DNA from: Nocardioides sp. GY 10113
GTDB taxonomy: Bacteria > Actinomycetota > Actinomycetes > Propionibacteriales > Nocardioidaceae
Direction: 5' to 3'
NCBI RefSeq assembly: GCF_004919105.1
Contig: NZ_STGK01000007.1
Span: forward strand, 1 to 64,000
Length of the DNA stretch: 64,000 nucleotides
Shown: piece by piece, positions 53,374 to 61,865 of the stretch
How positions within the stretch are numbered: position 1 is the first letter of the stretch
Layout of the letters: each line of letters begins with the position of its first letter
The notes under the pieces: model-generated
The model's database searches: none
What the model was told of the DNA's origin: nothing
The model's input: the letters and a program-made list of their open reading frames with translations, nothing else
Translations under genes and position numbers: made by a program

Positions 53374-55092
53374 GTGACATTGCAGCGCTGGACGAGCGCG
53401 GCCGCCGGATGCGCGGTGGCTGCCGCCTTCCTGCTGGTGCCCGCGAGCCCCAGCGCCGCCCGCCCCCAGGGTGACTCCGCGGCCGCCGAGGCCCTGACCC
53501 GCGCCGCCGGACGCGCCGGCCTCTCGGTCGGCGAGCTGCGCGAGCGGATCGACGAGGACCCGACGCTCGAGGTCACCGACGAGGGTCGGCTCCGCTTCGC
53601 CGAGCGCGCGCTCTCCGCGGCCGAGGCCGCCGCGCCCGCGCCGCAGCCGCAGGCCGTCGCCGGCCCGGGCGAGACGTTCGCCCTGCACAGCAACCCCGGC
53701 GCTGCGCGGACCATCCTGCTGGACTTCGACGGCCAGCGGGTCGCGGACACCGCCTGGAACGCCAGCGGCCTGCCGGCGACGACGCACCCGGCCTGGGACC
53801 CGGCGGGCGACGGCGCCGCCTTCAGCCCTGCCGAGCGCACCCTGGTCCAGGACGTCTGGCGCCGCGTCGCCGAGGACTTCGCGCCGTTCGACGTCGACGT
53901 GACCACCGAGGACCCGGGCAGCGCCGGCCTGGACCGCAGCAGCTCCAGCGACCAGGTGTACGGCGTACGGATGCTGATCACGCCGTCCGCGGCAGCGCAG
54001 GAGCAGCTCTGCTCCGTCTGCGGCGGGCTGGCCTACCTCGACATCTTCGACCTCACCAACAACGGCTACCGCATCGGCTGGGTCTTCACCGGGCCGCTGC
54101 AGGACAACGCCAAGTACATCGCCGACGCCGCCGCCCACGAGGCGGGCCACACCCTCGGCCTGAGCCACGACGGCAAGGACGACGACGCCTACGACGACGG
54201 CCACGGCGCCTGGGCCCCGATCATGGGCGCCGGGTACCTGCGTCCGGTCACGCACTTCAGCAACGGCGACTACCCGGGCGCCACCAACGCCGAGGACGAC
54301 GTCGCCCTGCTCACCGACCAGCTCGGGCTGCGCGCCGACGAGGCCGGGGCCGGCGTCGCCGACGCGGCGCCGCTGGGCGGCGGCACCGGGACCGTCACCA
54401 CGCGCCAGGACCGCGACACGTTCGCCCTGGGCGAGTGCACCGGGCCGGTCGCGGTGACCGCGACCCCCGCCGAGACCGGCGCGAACCTCGACCTCCGGCT
54501 GAGCCTGCTCGACGAGACCGGAGCCGTGCTGGACAGCGACGACCCCGCGGTGACGCGGGTCGACAGCGCCGTCGCCTCCGGGCTCGGCGCGCGGGTCGGC
54601 GTCGCGGCCGACGCCGAGGCCTCCGCCTCCTACTACGTCCGCGTGGACGGCGTCGGGTACGCCACGCCCGCCACCGGCTACAGCGACTACGGCAGCATCG
54701 GCGACTACCGGATCGCCGTCACCGGCAGCTGCACCGGCGGTGCCGGCGCCCCCGGCGTCAGCGCCGAGACCCTCGACGCGGCGCAGGTCGCGGCCGCGCG
54801 GGTGCGGCTGCGGGCACCGCGGCGGGCCCGGGCCTGGACCCGCCCCACGGTGCGGGTCGCCGTTCGGCGTACCGGCGACGACGGGCTGCAGGCCGCCTCG
54901 GGGCGGGTCCGGATCCGCTTCGGCGGTCAGAGCCTGGGCACCGTCCGCCTCGACGACGGCGTGGCCACGATCCGCCTGCCCCGGCTCGCCCCGCGCAGGT
55001 CCCGACCGGTGCTGCGCGTGGCCTACCGCGGCAACGCCTCCACCGAGGCCGCCCACGCCACGAAGCGGCTCCGCGTCGTACGGCGTCGCTGA
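53374..55092 (+). CDS. Secreted metzincin-like zinc metalloprotease
   Basis: 572 aa from a GTG with GGGGAAGGGG 6-7 bases upstream. Signal peptide at 1-29. The protease domain begins near 105; its zinc motif is HEAGHTLGLSHD (His255, Glu256, His259, His265), with a Met-turn APIMGAGY near 286. Two Cys in LCSVCGG probably pair. The C-terminal half is a pre-peptidase beta-domain (about 325-455) and a basic Arg/Ala tail that may anchor to the envelope. Substrate unknown. Its promoter lies in the 106 bases after the carboxylase terminator. Confidence 0.9.
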   Translation: MTLQRWTSAAAGCAVAAAFLLVPASPSAARPQGDSAAAEALTRAAGRAGLSVGELRERIDEDPTLEVTDEGRLRFAERALSAAEAAAPAPQPQAVAGPGETFALHSNPGAARTILLDFDGQRVADTAWNASGLPATTHPAWDPAGDGAAFSPAERTLVQDVWRRVAEDFAPFDVDVTTEDPGSAGLDRSSSSDQVYGVRMLITPSAAAQEQLCSVCGGLAYLDIFDLTNNGYRIGWVFTGPLQDNAKYIADAAAHEAGHTLGLSHDGKDDDAYDDGHGAWAPIMGAGYLRPVTHFSNGDYPGATNAEDDVALLTDQLGLRADEAGAGVADAAPLGGGTGTVTTRQDRDTFALGECTGPVAVTATPAETGANLDLRLSLLDETGAVLDSDDPAVTRVDSAVASGLGARVGVAADAEASASYYVRVDGVGYATPATGYSDYGSIGDYRIAVTGSCTGGAGAPGVSAETLDAAQVAAARVRLRAPRRARAWTRPTVRVAVRRTGDDGLQAASGRVRIRFGGQSLGTVRLDDGVATIRLPRLAPRRSRPVLRVAYRGNASTEAAHATKRLRVVRRR

Positions 55093-55144
55093 GCGGCCGC
55101 CCGGGCCTCGCCGGCGGGTCGCCTCCGGTGTCGGGGCCACGGCC

Positions 55145-55150
55145 TAGGCT
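55145..55150 (+). promoter_or_regulatory. TAGGCT -10 of a leaderless gene (DUF885)
   Basis: TAGGCT lies 7 bases before the ATG at 55158, which has no ribosome site, so transcription probably starts at the codon itself. The same hexamer and gap occur before maf and before the PH-domain gene at 63802. No clear -35. Confidence 0.55.
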
Positions 55151-55157
55151 GACCGGC

Positions 55158-56828
55158 ATGACGCGACCAGTCGACGCCCGGGCCGATCAGTACGTCGAGC
55201 AGGTCTGCGCGCTCGATCCGGTGGCCGCCACGTTCGCCGGGATCCCCGGCAGCGACCACCTGCTGCCGGACCTCTCCCCCGACGGGTTCGACGCCCGCGA
55301 CGAGCTGAACCGGCGCGCGCTCGCCGAGGTCGCCGCGCTGACCGCCTCCGACGAGCGCGAGCAGGTCGCGCAGGACGCCTTCGCCGAGCGGGTCGGGCTC
55401 GCCGTCGAGCGCGCGGAGCAGGGGGTGGACCGCAGCGAGCTCTCGGTGATCAGCAGCGCGCTGCACGAGATCCGCGAGGCCTTCGACCTGATGCCGACCG
55501 AGACCACGGAGCAGTGGGAGGCGCTCGGCGAGCGGCTGGCGGCGATGCCGACGGCGCTCGCCGGGTACCGGACGACCCTGGGCGTCGAGGCGGACGCCGG
55601 CCGCGTCTCCGCGCGCCGCCAATACCTGAAGGTCGCCGACCAGATCCGCGGCTGGACCGGCCAGCAGGGCGCCGGCGGCGACTTCTTCGCCAGCCTGGTC
55701 GCCCCGGCCCCGGCGCCGCTGCGGGACCGCCTCGCCTCCGCCGCCGCGCAGGCCTCCTCGGCCTGCGCGGAGTTCGGGCGCTTCGCAGAGACCGAGCTCG
55801 CCCCGCGGGGCCGCGAGGTCGACGGCGTCGGGCGCGACCACTACGCGCTCGCCTCCCGCTACTTCCTCGGCGCCGAGGTGGACCTGGAGGAGACCTACCG
55901 CTGGGGCTGGGAGGAGTTGAAGCGGATCGAGGACGACATGGCCGCGACCGCGCGGCGGATCGTCGCCGGTGGCTCGATCGACGACGCGGTGAGGGCGCTC
56001 GACGCCGACCCGGCCCGCGACCTGGGCAGCCGCGAGGCGTTCGAGGCCTGGATGCAGGCCAAGGCCGACGACATCCTGACCAGCTTCGACGGGGTCCACT
56101 TCGACATCGCGGAGCCGATCCGCACCATCGCCTGCAAGGTGGCGCCGATCAACGACGGCGGCGCCTGGTACACGCCGCCCTCGGAGGACTTCTCGCGCCC
56201 CGGCACGATGTGGTTCTCCTTCACCGACGACCACGAGATCTACTCGAGCTGGCGGGAGACCACGACCGTCTTCCACGAGGGCGTCCCGGGCCACCACCTG
56301 CAGTGCGCCCAGGTCGTGCACCGGGCCGACCTGCTGAACCGCTGGCAGCGGCTGATGTGCTGGGTGAGCGGCCACGGCGAGGGCTGGGCGCTCTACTCGG
56401 AGCGGCTGATGGACGAGCTCGGCTACTTCGCCGACCCGGGCGACCGGCTCGGCTTCCTCGACATGCAGGGGTTCCGCGCCGCGCGGGTGATCGTCGACAT
56501 CGGCGTCCACCTCGGCCTCACGATCCCGACCGACAACCCGTTCGGCTGGCGCGGCGGGGAGACCTGGGACGCCGACCTGGTCTACGAGTTCATGCGCGCC
56601 CACTCCCGGATGGACGACGGGTCGCTGCGGTTCGAGGTCAACCGGTACCTCGGCTGGCCGGGCCAGGCGCCGTCGTACAAGGTCGGCGAGCGGATCTGGC
56701 TGCAGGCACGCGACGAGGTCAGGTCCCGCAAGGGCGACGCGTTCGACCTCAAGCAGTTCCACACCGACGCGCTCAACCTGGGCTCGCTGGGGCTGGACCC
56801 GCTCAAGGCCGCGCTGGCCCGCCTCTGA
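55158..56828 (+). CDS. DUF885-family metallopeptidase-like protein
   Basis: 556 aa, usual length. Conserved zinc-type motif HEGVPGHHLQ (373-382) and downstream GHGEGWALYSE near 408, as in DUF885 proteins related to gluzincin carboxypeptidases. The N-terminal half is helical. No signal peptide, so it acts in the cytoplasm, perhaps on peptides. Probably leaderless. Downstream gene starts 25 bases later. Confidence 0.9.
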   Translation: MTRPVDARADQYVEQVCALDPVAATFAGIPGSDHLLPDLSPDGFDARDELNRRALAEVAALTASDEREQVAQDAFAERVGLAVERAEQGVDRSELSVISSALHEIREAFDLMPTETTEQWEALGERLAAMPTALAGYRTTLGVEADAGRVSARRQYLKVADQIRGWTGQQGAGGDFFASLVAPAPAPLRDRLASAAAQASSACAEFGRFAETELAPRGREVDGVGRDHYALASRYFLGAEVDLEETYRWGWEELKRIEDDMAATARRIVAGGSIDDAVRALDADPARDLGSREAFEAWMQAKADDILTSFDGVHFDIAEPIRTIACKVAPINDGGAWYTPPSEDFSRPGTMWFSFTDDHEIYSSWRETTTVFHEGVPGHHLQCAQVVHRADLLNRWQRLMCWVSGHGEGWALYSERLMDELGYFADPGDRLGFLDMQGFRAARVIVDIGVHLGLTIPTDNPFGWRGGETWDADLVYEFMRAHSRMDDGSLRFEVNRYLGWPGQAPSYKVGERIWLQARDEVRSRKGDAFDLKQFHTDALNLGSLGLDPLKAALARL

Positions 56829-56853
56829 GCGACGCCCCCGAGCAGCACGCGGG

Positions 56854-57972
56854 ATGGGTGCCGGGCCACGCCGCCTGAGCCGCGCCGAGGCGCGGCAGGT
56901 GGCGGTCCGCGCGCAGCTGCTCGACGAGCCGAGGCCGGAGTCCCTGGTCGCGCTCGTCGACCACCTGACCGGGCTCCAGGTCGACCCCACCGCGGCGGTC
57001 GCGCCCAACGTCGACCTGGTCTCGTGGAGCCGCCTCGGGGAGACGTACGCCGCCTCGGACCTGCGGTTCGCGCTGGAGGAGGAGCGCTCCCTGGCCGAGC
57101 ACGTCTCGTTCGTCCGCCCGATGGCCGACATCGGGCTGCTGCTGGCCACCCAGGACGACATCGTCCACCCGCGGGCCCGCGGGTGGCTGGCGGCCAACGC
57201 CGGCTTCCGCGCCGACGTGCTCGCGCTGCTGGCCGACGAGGGGCCGTTGACCGCCGCGGTCATCCCCGACACCTGCCAGGAGCCCTGGGAGTCCTCGGGG
57301 TGGAACGACGCGAAGAACGTCAACCGGCTGCTGGACCTTCTCTGCCGGACCGGGCAGGTCGCGGTCAGCGGCCGCCATGGACGGCTGCGGACGTGGGACC
57401 TGCCCGAGCGGGTCTATCCCACGGACCTCGTCGTGCCGTCGTACGACGAGGCGCGGGCCGAGCTGGACCGCCGGCGGCTGACGGCCACCGGCATCGCGCG
57501 CGAGCGGTCCGCCGCGAACGGGGAGGAGCTGGGCACCGGTGGGCTCGGGGTGCGCTGCGTCGTGGACGGCCTGGGCGGCGAGTGGTTCGCCGACCCCGAC
57601 GCCCTCGACGCGCTCGACGACCCCGGCGAGCCGTTCCTCGGCCGCACCGCGCTGCTCTCCCCCTTCGACCGGCTCGTCTACGACCGGGCGCGGTCGCTGG
57701 AGCTGTTCGGCTACGAGTACGTGCTGGAGATGTACAAGCCGGCGGCGAAGCGTCGGTGGGGCTACTTCGCGCTGCCGATCCTGGCCGGGGACCGGCTCAT
57801 CGGGAAGCTCGACGCGAAGGCGGACCGCAAGGCCGGGGTGCTGCGGGTCCACGCCGTGCACCAGGACGAGCCGTGGTCCCCGTCGGTCGCGGACGGGGTC
57901 GACGCCGAGATCGAGGCCCTGGCCGACTGGCTGGGTCTCGCCGTCACCAGGTCCACCCACCGGTCCAGATGA
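56854..57972 (+). CDS. YcaQ/AlkX-type winged-helix DNA glycosylase-like protein
   Basis: 372 aa. HTH_42 family: start RLSRAEARQVAVRAQLL, then LTGLQVDP, where Gln-Val-Asp corresponds to the catalytic Q-phi-D/Q motif of the family; C-terminal LSPFDRLVYDRARS and MYKPAAKRRWGYFALPIL. Relatives repair DNA interstrand crosslinks or alkylated bases. The motif fits the AlkX (YcaQ) rather than AlkZ subtype. Its 3' end overlaps the convergent membrane-protein gene by 29 bases. Substrate is inferred from the family. Confidence 0.88.
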   Translation: MGAGPRRLSRAEARQVAVRAQLLDEPRPESLVALVDHLTGLQVDPTAAVAPNVDLVSWSRLGETYAASDLRFALEEERSLAEHVSFVRPMADIGLLLATQDDIVHPRARGWLAANAGFRADVLALLADEGPLTAAVIPDTCQEPWESSGWNDAKNVNRLLDLLCRTGQVAVSGRHGRLRTWDLPERVYPTDLVVPSYDEARAELDRRRLTATGIARERSAANGEELGTGGLGVRCVVDGLGGEWFADPDALDALDDPGEPFLGRTALLSPFDRLVYDRARSLELFGYEYVLEMYKPAAKRRWGYFALPILAGDRLIGKLDAKADRKAGVLRVHAVHQDEPWSPSVADGVDAEIEALADWLGLAVTRSTHRSR

Positions 57973-59077
57973 CCCGCCCCACGGGCGGATCGAAGGATTC
58001 GCAGGCCAGCGTGACCGCCGAGCACCGGGCGAGCTGGCCGCCCGGCGCGCCGACGTAGACCCGGTCGTCGCCGGACCAGGCGATCGGCCTCCACCAACCA
58101 CCCTTGGACGAAGCCCGGTCGTCCATCGGTAGCGGCTCGTCGGTCCCGTCGAGGTGCTGGACCCGGAGCCCGCCACCGTCGTCGTAGGCGAAGTAATGAC
58201 CGGCCGGCGACCACAGGCCCTGCTGGTCGGTGGGGGTCTCGCCGACAGCGGCGAACACGCCGTCGTCGGACAACGTGCCGTAGACGCCACCGGCGCTGCC
58301 GAAGGATGTGGCGCCCTGGATCATCGTGCCGCCGGGCCACGGCTGGCTGAGGAACGAGCCGACCTCGGCCCCGGTGATCGCGACCGGCGGCTCCCCCGGC
58401 GACCAGACCCACGGCTTGTCGGTGGTGTACACGACCCGGTGCCGGAGGTCGACCCCGTGCACGACCAGCTCCCCCGCTTGGTCACAGCACTGGACGTCCA
58501 CGGGGACGTCGACGGAGCCGATCTCGGCGCGGGCCGCGACGTCGTACAGGGAGAGCCGCCGGAGCCCGTCCCCGACCCGCTCGCGGAGGGCCACCGCCGC
58601 CCCGTCGGGGGCCAGGGTGACGTCGACCCAAGCGTCCGCGGCGACCAACGGCTCGAGCTCGCCGCCGCGGACCAGGTACCAGGCGCTGCGCTCGCTGCCG
58701 GCGCGCCCGACCACGGTGGTGCCGGAGGCGAAGACGATGTCACGCAGCGGTGTCTCGATCGCCGCGTCGCCCACGTGGAGGATGCCGCGCGACCAGTAGG
58801 GCACCTCGATCTCCGCGGTGGCGTGCACGTCCCGGTCCTGCCCGGGCGTCGGGGCCGGCTGGGGTTCCGCGACCGGCCCACCCGCCAGCACCCGGGCGAG
58901 ACCGATCACCCCGGCGACGGTCGCGGCGACCAGGCCGAGAGCGGAGGCCCGCCGCCGGGCCCGCCGCCCTTCGCCGCGCGCCCGGAGCGCGTCGTAGGAC
59001 GGCACGCGGGCCGCGTACGCCGCCTCGACGGAGGTCGCGCCCCCGTCCTGGACGAGCTGGCTGTCGAGGTCAGACAT
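57944..59077 (-). CDS. Membrane-anchored protein paired with ECF sigma factor
   Basis: 377 aa from an ATG with GGAGG upstream; overlaps the sigma gene by 8 bases. Basic cytoplasmic N-terminus (about 1-45), one transmembrane helix (about 46-65), then an extracellular beta-propeller-like region with repeated Gly/Trp/Asp blades and Cys pairs. Position after an ECF sigma gene suggests an anti-sigma role, but the N-terminal region lacks the zinc motif common in anti-sigma factors. Likely an envelope sensor; ligand unknown. Confidence 0.85.
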   Translation of the reverse strand: MSDLDSQLVQDGGATSVEAAYAARVPSYDALRARGEGRRARRRASALGLVAATVAGVIGLARVLAGGPVAEPQPAPTPGQDRDVHATAEIEVPYWSRGILHVGDAAIETPLRDIVFASGTTVVGRAGSERSAWYLVRGGELEPLVAADAWVDVTLAPDGAAVALRERVGDGLRRLSLYDVAARAEIGSVDVPVDVQCCDQAGELVVHGVDLRHRVVYTTDKPWVWSPGEPPVAITGAEVGSFLSQPWPGGTMIQGATSFGSAGGVYGTLSDDGVFAAVGETPTDQQGLWSPAGHYFAYDDGGGLRVQHLDGTDEPLPMDDRASSKGGWWRPIAWSGDDRVYVGAPGGQLARCSAVTLACESFDPPVGRVIWTGGWTW

Positions 59078-59618
59078 GGGTGCCTCCTACCATGTCGGGG
59101 CGCGGGTCGACCGGGTCGCCATCGGTCCCGTCGAGCAGGGCCCCCAGTGCCGCCCGGCCCCGGCTGAGGCGCGCCTTCACGGTGCCCTCGGCCACGCCGA
59201 GCGTCGCGGCCACCTCCACCACCGGCAGGTCGGCCAGGTAGTGCAGCGCCAGCGCCTCCCGCTGGCCGGCGGGCAGCCGGCGCAGCGCCGCGACCAGCGC
59301 CATCCGGTCGTCGCTGAGGCCGCCGCGCCCGTCGGCGGCGGTATCAGCGGTGCGGCGCAGGAGGCGGTTGCCCAGCTCCCGGCGCCGGTGGCGGCTGCGG
59401 GCGACGTTGACCGCGACCGTGCGCAGCCATGCCTCGGGATTGTCGAGCCGCTCGAACGTCCGCCGCCGGTCGACGGCCCGGACGAACGCCTCGGCCACCG
59501 CCTCCTCGGCCTCGCTCAGGTCGCCGCAGACGCCGTACAGCTGGCCGACGAGCCGCCGGTAGCTGGCGTCGAAACAGACCCGGATCGGGTCGGGAGCACT
59601 CCCCGTTCCTTCGTCCAC
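59070..59618 (-). CDS. ECF (SigE-type) RNA polymerase sigma factor
   Basis: 182 aa from the GTG at 59618 with GAGGGGGA upstream; a longer frame has no ribosome site. Region 2: YGVCGDLSEAEEAVAEAFVRA; region 2.4 area: NPEAWLRTVAVNVARSRHRR; region 4: LPAGQREALALHYLADLPVVEVAATLGVAEGTVKARLSRGR as two adjoining parts. It directs a small regulon, probably envelope-related, and is controlled by the coupled membrane protein. Divergent from maf. Confidence 0.93.
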   Translation of the reverse strand: MDEGTGSAPDPIRVCFDASYRRLVGQLYGVCGDLSEAEEAVAEAFVRAVDRRRTFERLDNPEAWLRTVAVNVARSRHRRRELGNRLLRRTADTAADGRGGLSDDRMALVAALRRLPAGQREALALHYLADLPVVEVAATLGVAEGTVKARLSRGRAALGALLDGTDGDPVDPRPDMVGGTHV

Positions 59619-59748
59619 CTGTCCCCCTCGGGCTCCGCGCCGGTCGTCGCGGTCACCCCCACGACACCGTGCGCGGACGGAAGGTTGCATCGAGTTTCAG
59701 GAATCTGCGTGCCACCCCGGTGGCCGGCGACCGGGCGCCGCCGGTGCG

Positions 59749-59754
59749 TAGGCT
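59749..59754 (+). promoter_or_regulatory. TAGGCT -10 of a leaderless gene (maf)
   Basis: TAGGCT with a 6-base gap to the GTG at 59761 and no ribosome site. Same layout as the promoter at 55145. Confidence 0.55.
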
Positions 59755-59760
59755 CGGCCC

Positions 59761-60372
59761 GTGCCGACGTTCGTGCTCGCCTCCGCCTCCCCCGCCCGCC
59801 TCAAGGTGCTCCGCCAGGCGGGCCTGGACCCGCACGTGATCGTGTCCGGGGTCGACGAGTCCGTGCTGGACGGGCTGGCCTCCGCACCCCTGGCGCTCGG
59901 ACTCGCCGAGCTGAAGTGCGGAGCGGTCGCCGAGCTGCCCGAGGTCGCGGCGGGTGCGCTGGTGCTCGGCTGCGACTCGGTGCTGGAGCTGGACGGCGAG
60001 CCCCTCGGCAAGCCCGCGTCGCCCGAGGAGGCGGTGGCGCGGTGGCGGGCGATGCGGGGACGTGCCGGGGTGCTGCACACCGGGCACTGCCTCCGGGTGG
60101 CCGGCACCGACCAGGTGGCCACCGCGGTGGCGTCGACCACCGTCCGGTTCGCGGAGGTCACCGACGCCGAGATCGCGGCGTACGTCGCCACCGGGGAGCC
60201 GCTGCACGTCGCCGGCGCCTTCACCATCGACGGCCTCGGCGGGGCGTTCGTCGAGGGCATCGAGGGCGACCACCACAACGTGATCGGGGTCAGCCTGCCG
60301 CTGCTGCGGACGATGACCGCCGTGCTCGGGGTGGCCTGGACCGACCTGTGGTCGGGCTCGGCGGCCGGCTGA
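59761..60372 (+). CDS. maf: Maf-family nucleotide pyrophosphatase
   Basis: 203 aa from a GTG. Motifs: LASASPARLKVLRQAGL, CDSVLELDGEPLGKP and an internal GAFVEGIEGDHHNVIG. Maf proteins hydrolyse dTTP, UTP or modified nucleotides, and affect septum formation. Located between the carboxylase subunits as in mycobacteria. A long hairpin follows the gene. Confidence 0.95.
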   Translation: MPTFVLASASPARLKVLRQAGLDPHVIVSGVDESVLDGLASAPLALGLAELKCGAVAELPEVAAGALVLGCDSVLELDGEPLGKPASPEEAVARWRAMRGRAGVLHTGHCLRVAGTDQVATAVASTTVRFAEVTDAEIAAYVATGEPLHVAGAFTIDGLGGAFVEGIEGDHHNVIGVSLPLLRTMTAVLGVAWTDLWSGSAAG

Positions 60373-60406
60373 CCTCAGGGATCCCGGCGGTCCCGCAGTT
60401 GGAGGT

Positions 60407-60451
60407 TTCCTTGCGCGTCTCGGGGGTTGCAGCCCCCGAGACGCGCAGGAA
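60407..60451. terminator. Bidirectional hairpin between maf and acyl-CoA dehydrogenase gene
   Basis: A 19-bp stem with one unpaired T: the core arms GCGCGTCTCGGGGG and CCCCCGAGACGCGC are perfect, the outer TTCCT pairs with AGGAA, and the loop is 6 bases. It stands between two convergent genes, with no long T-tail either way. It is likely a factor-aided terminator for both. Confidence 0.75.
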
Positions 60452-60480
60452 CCACCGGTGGACCGGTGATCCCTGCACCC

Positions 60481-61683
60481 TCACTCGACCGGCAGCCCCA
60501 ACCCCCGCGCGATCAGCATCCGCTGCACCTCGGAGGTCCCCTCGCCGATCTCCAGGATCTTCGCGTCGCGGTAGAACCGCGCCACGGGGTACTCCTCCAT
60601 GAAGCCGTACCCGCCGAACACCTGCGTGGCGATCCGGGTCGCGGTGACCGCGGACTCCGAGGAGTAGAGCTTGGCCACCGAGGCGGCCCGCTTGAACTCC
60701 CCGACCGACGGCGCCGAGGAGTCGCCGCGCAGCATGGCGTCCTTCATCGCGGCGGCCTTGTAGGTGAGCAGCCGCGAGGCCTGCAGCATGACCTCGAGGT
60801 CGGCGATCTGGAACGCGACGCCCTGCTTGCGGCCGATCGGGCCGCCGAAGGTCTGCCGGTCGCCGGCGTAGGTGAGGCACTGCTCGAGGCAGGCCTGGAT
60901 CAGGCCGACCGCCAGCGCGCTGATCGCGACGCGACCGTCGTCGAGCGTGGCCAGGAACTGCGCGTAGCCGCGGCCGCGGTCGCCGAGCAGGTTCTCGCCG
61001 GGCACCCGGGCGTCGGTGAAGGTCAGCGGGTGGGTGTCGGAGATGTTCCAGCCGAGCTTGTCGTACGCCGGCTCGGCGACGAAGCCGGGCGTTCCGGCCG
61101 GCACGATGATCGCCGAGATCTCCGGGGAGCCGTCCGCTCGGGTGCCGGTGCGGGCGGTCACGGTGACCACCGACGTGATCGAGGAGCCGGAGTTGGTGAT
61201 GAACTGCTTGCCGCCGTTGACGATCCACTCCCCCGAGGCGGGGTCGATCTCGGCGCGGGTCCGGGTCGCGCCGGCGTCCGAGCCGGCGCCGGGCTCGGTC
61301 AGGCCGAAGCCGGCGAGCGTGCGGCCGGCGACCAGGTCGGGCAGCCAGGTGTCCTTCTGCGCGTCGGTGCCGTAGGTGAGGATCGGGTTGATGCCGAGGC
61401 CGACCGCGGCCTCCAGCGTGATCCCGAGGGCCTGGTCGACCCGGCCGATCTCCTCGATCGCCACGCACAGCGAGGTGAAGTCGCCGTCCTCGCCCGCGCC
61501 GCCGTACTCCTCGGGGGCGGTCAGGCCCATCAGCCCGAGACCGCCCATCTTCTGGACGACGTCGACCGGGAAGTGGTGCTCCTTGTCCCAGCCGGCGACG
61601 TGGGGGGCGATCTCGGCCTCGGCGAACTCCCGCACGCTGCGGCGGAACTCCTCGTGCTCACGGGACAACTCGAAGGCGGTCAT
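60481..61683 (-). CDS. Acyl-CoA dehydrogenase
   Basis: 400 aa from an ATG with GGGGG upstream. Motifs: GLGLMGLTAPEEYGG, GFGLTEPGAGSDAGATRTRA, KQFITNSG, TFGGPIGRKQG, and the catalytic EIGEGTSEVQRMLIAR with Glu of GEGT. A second FAD dehydrogenase beside the carboxylase locus, probably acting on short or branched acyl-CoA. Divergent from accA with a palindrome between. Confidence 0.93.
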   Translation of the reverse strand: MTAFELSREHEEFRRSVREFAEAEIAPHVAGWDKEHHFPVDVVQKMGGLGLMGLTAPEEYGGAGEDGDFTSLCVAIEEIGRVDQALGITLEAAVGLGINPILTYGTDAQKDTWLPDLVAGRTLAGFGLTEPGAGSDAGATRTRAEIDPASGEWIVNGGKQFITNSGSSITSVVTVTARTGTRADGSPEISAIIVPAGTPGFVAEPAYDKLGWNISDTHPLTFTDARVPGENLLGDRGRGYAQFLATLDDGRVAISALAVGLIQACLEQCLTYAGDRQTFGGPIGRKQGVAFQIADLEVMLQASRLLTYKAAAMKDAMLRGDSSAPSVGEFKRAASVAKLYSSESAVTATRIATQVFGGYGFMEEYPVARFYRDAKILEIGEGTSEVQRMLIARGLGLPVE

Positions 61684-61702
61684 GCCCCCATCGTACCGAT
61701 CC

Positions 61703-61720
61703 GGTTAGCGATTGTTAACC
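61703..61720. promoter_or_regulatory. Palindrome GGTTA-N8-TAACC upstream of acyl-CoA dehydrogenase gene
   Basis: Inverted repeat 19 bases before the dehydrogenase start. Symmetry and position fit a TetR-type fatty-acid regulator site. It differs from the TACTcAGTA sites at fadE25, so a different protein is expected. Confidence 0.5.
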
Positions 61721-61773
61721 ACCGCGGTCGCCCGCTCCCTGGTCCCGCGCGGCTGCCAGACGGTTGGAGGTCC

Positions 61774-61779
61774 TACAAT
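61774..61779 (+). promoter_or_regulatory. -10 element TACAAT of accA promoter
   Basis: TACAAT is close to the consensus TATAAT and is the best -10 in the core region. A start near 61786 would give an 80-base leader before the accA GTG at 61866. -35 is weak (GGCTGC region). Confidence 0.55.
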
Positions 61780-61865
61780 CCGGCACGGTGCTCCCTGCTC
61801 GCGCGTCCACGGCCGCGCAGCGCCCGGAGCGCCTGCCACCACACCCGTACGTCGGAGGAGTCTTC

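Noticed and set aside
61788-61865. Leaderless longer form of AccA from GTG 61788
   Set aside because: Possible, but GGAGGAG before 61866 and the family N-terminus favour the shorter start.
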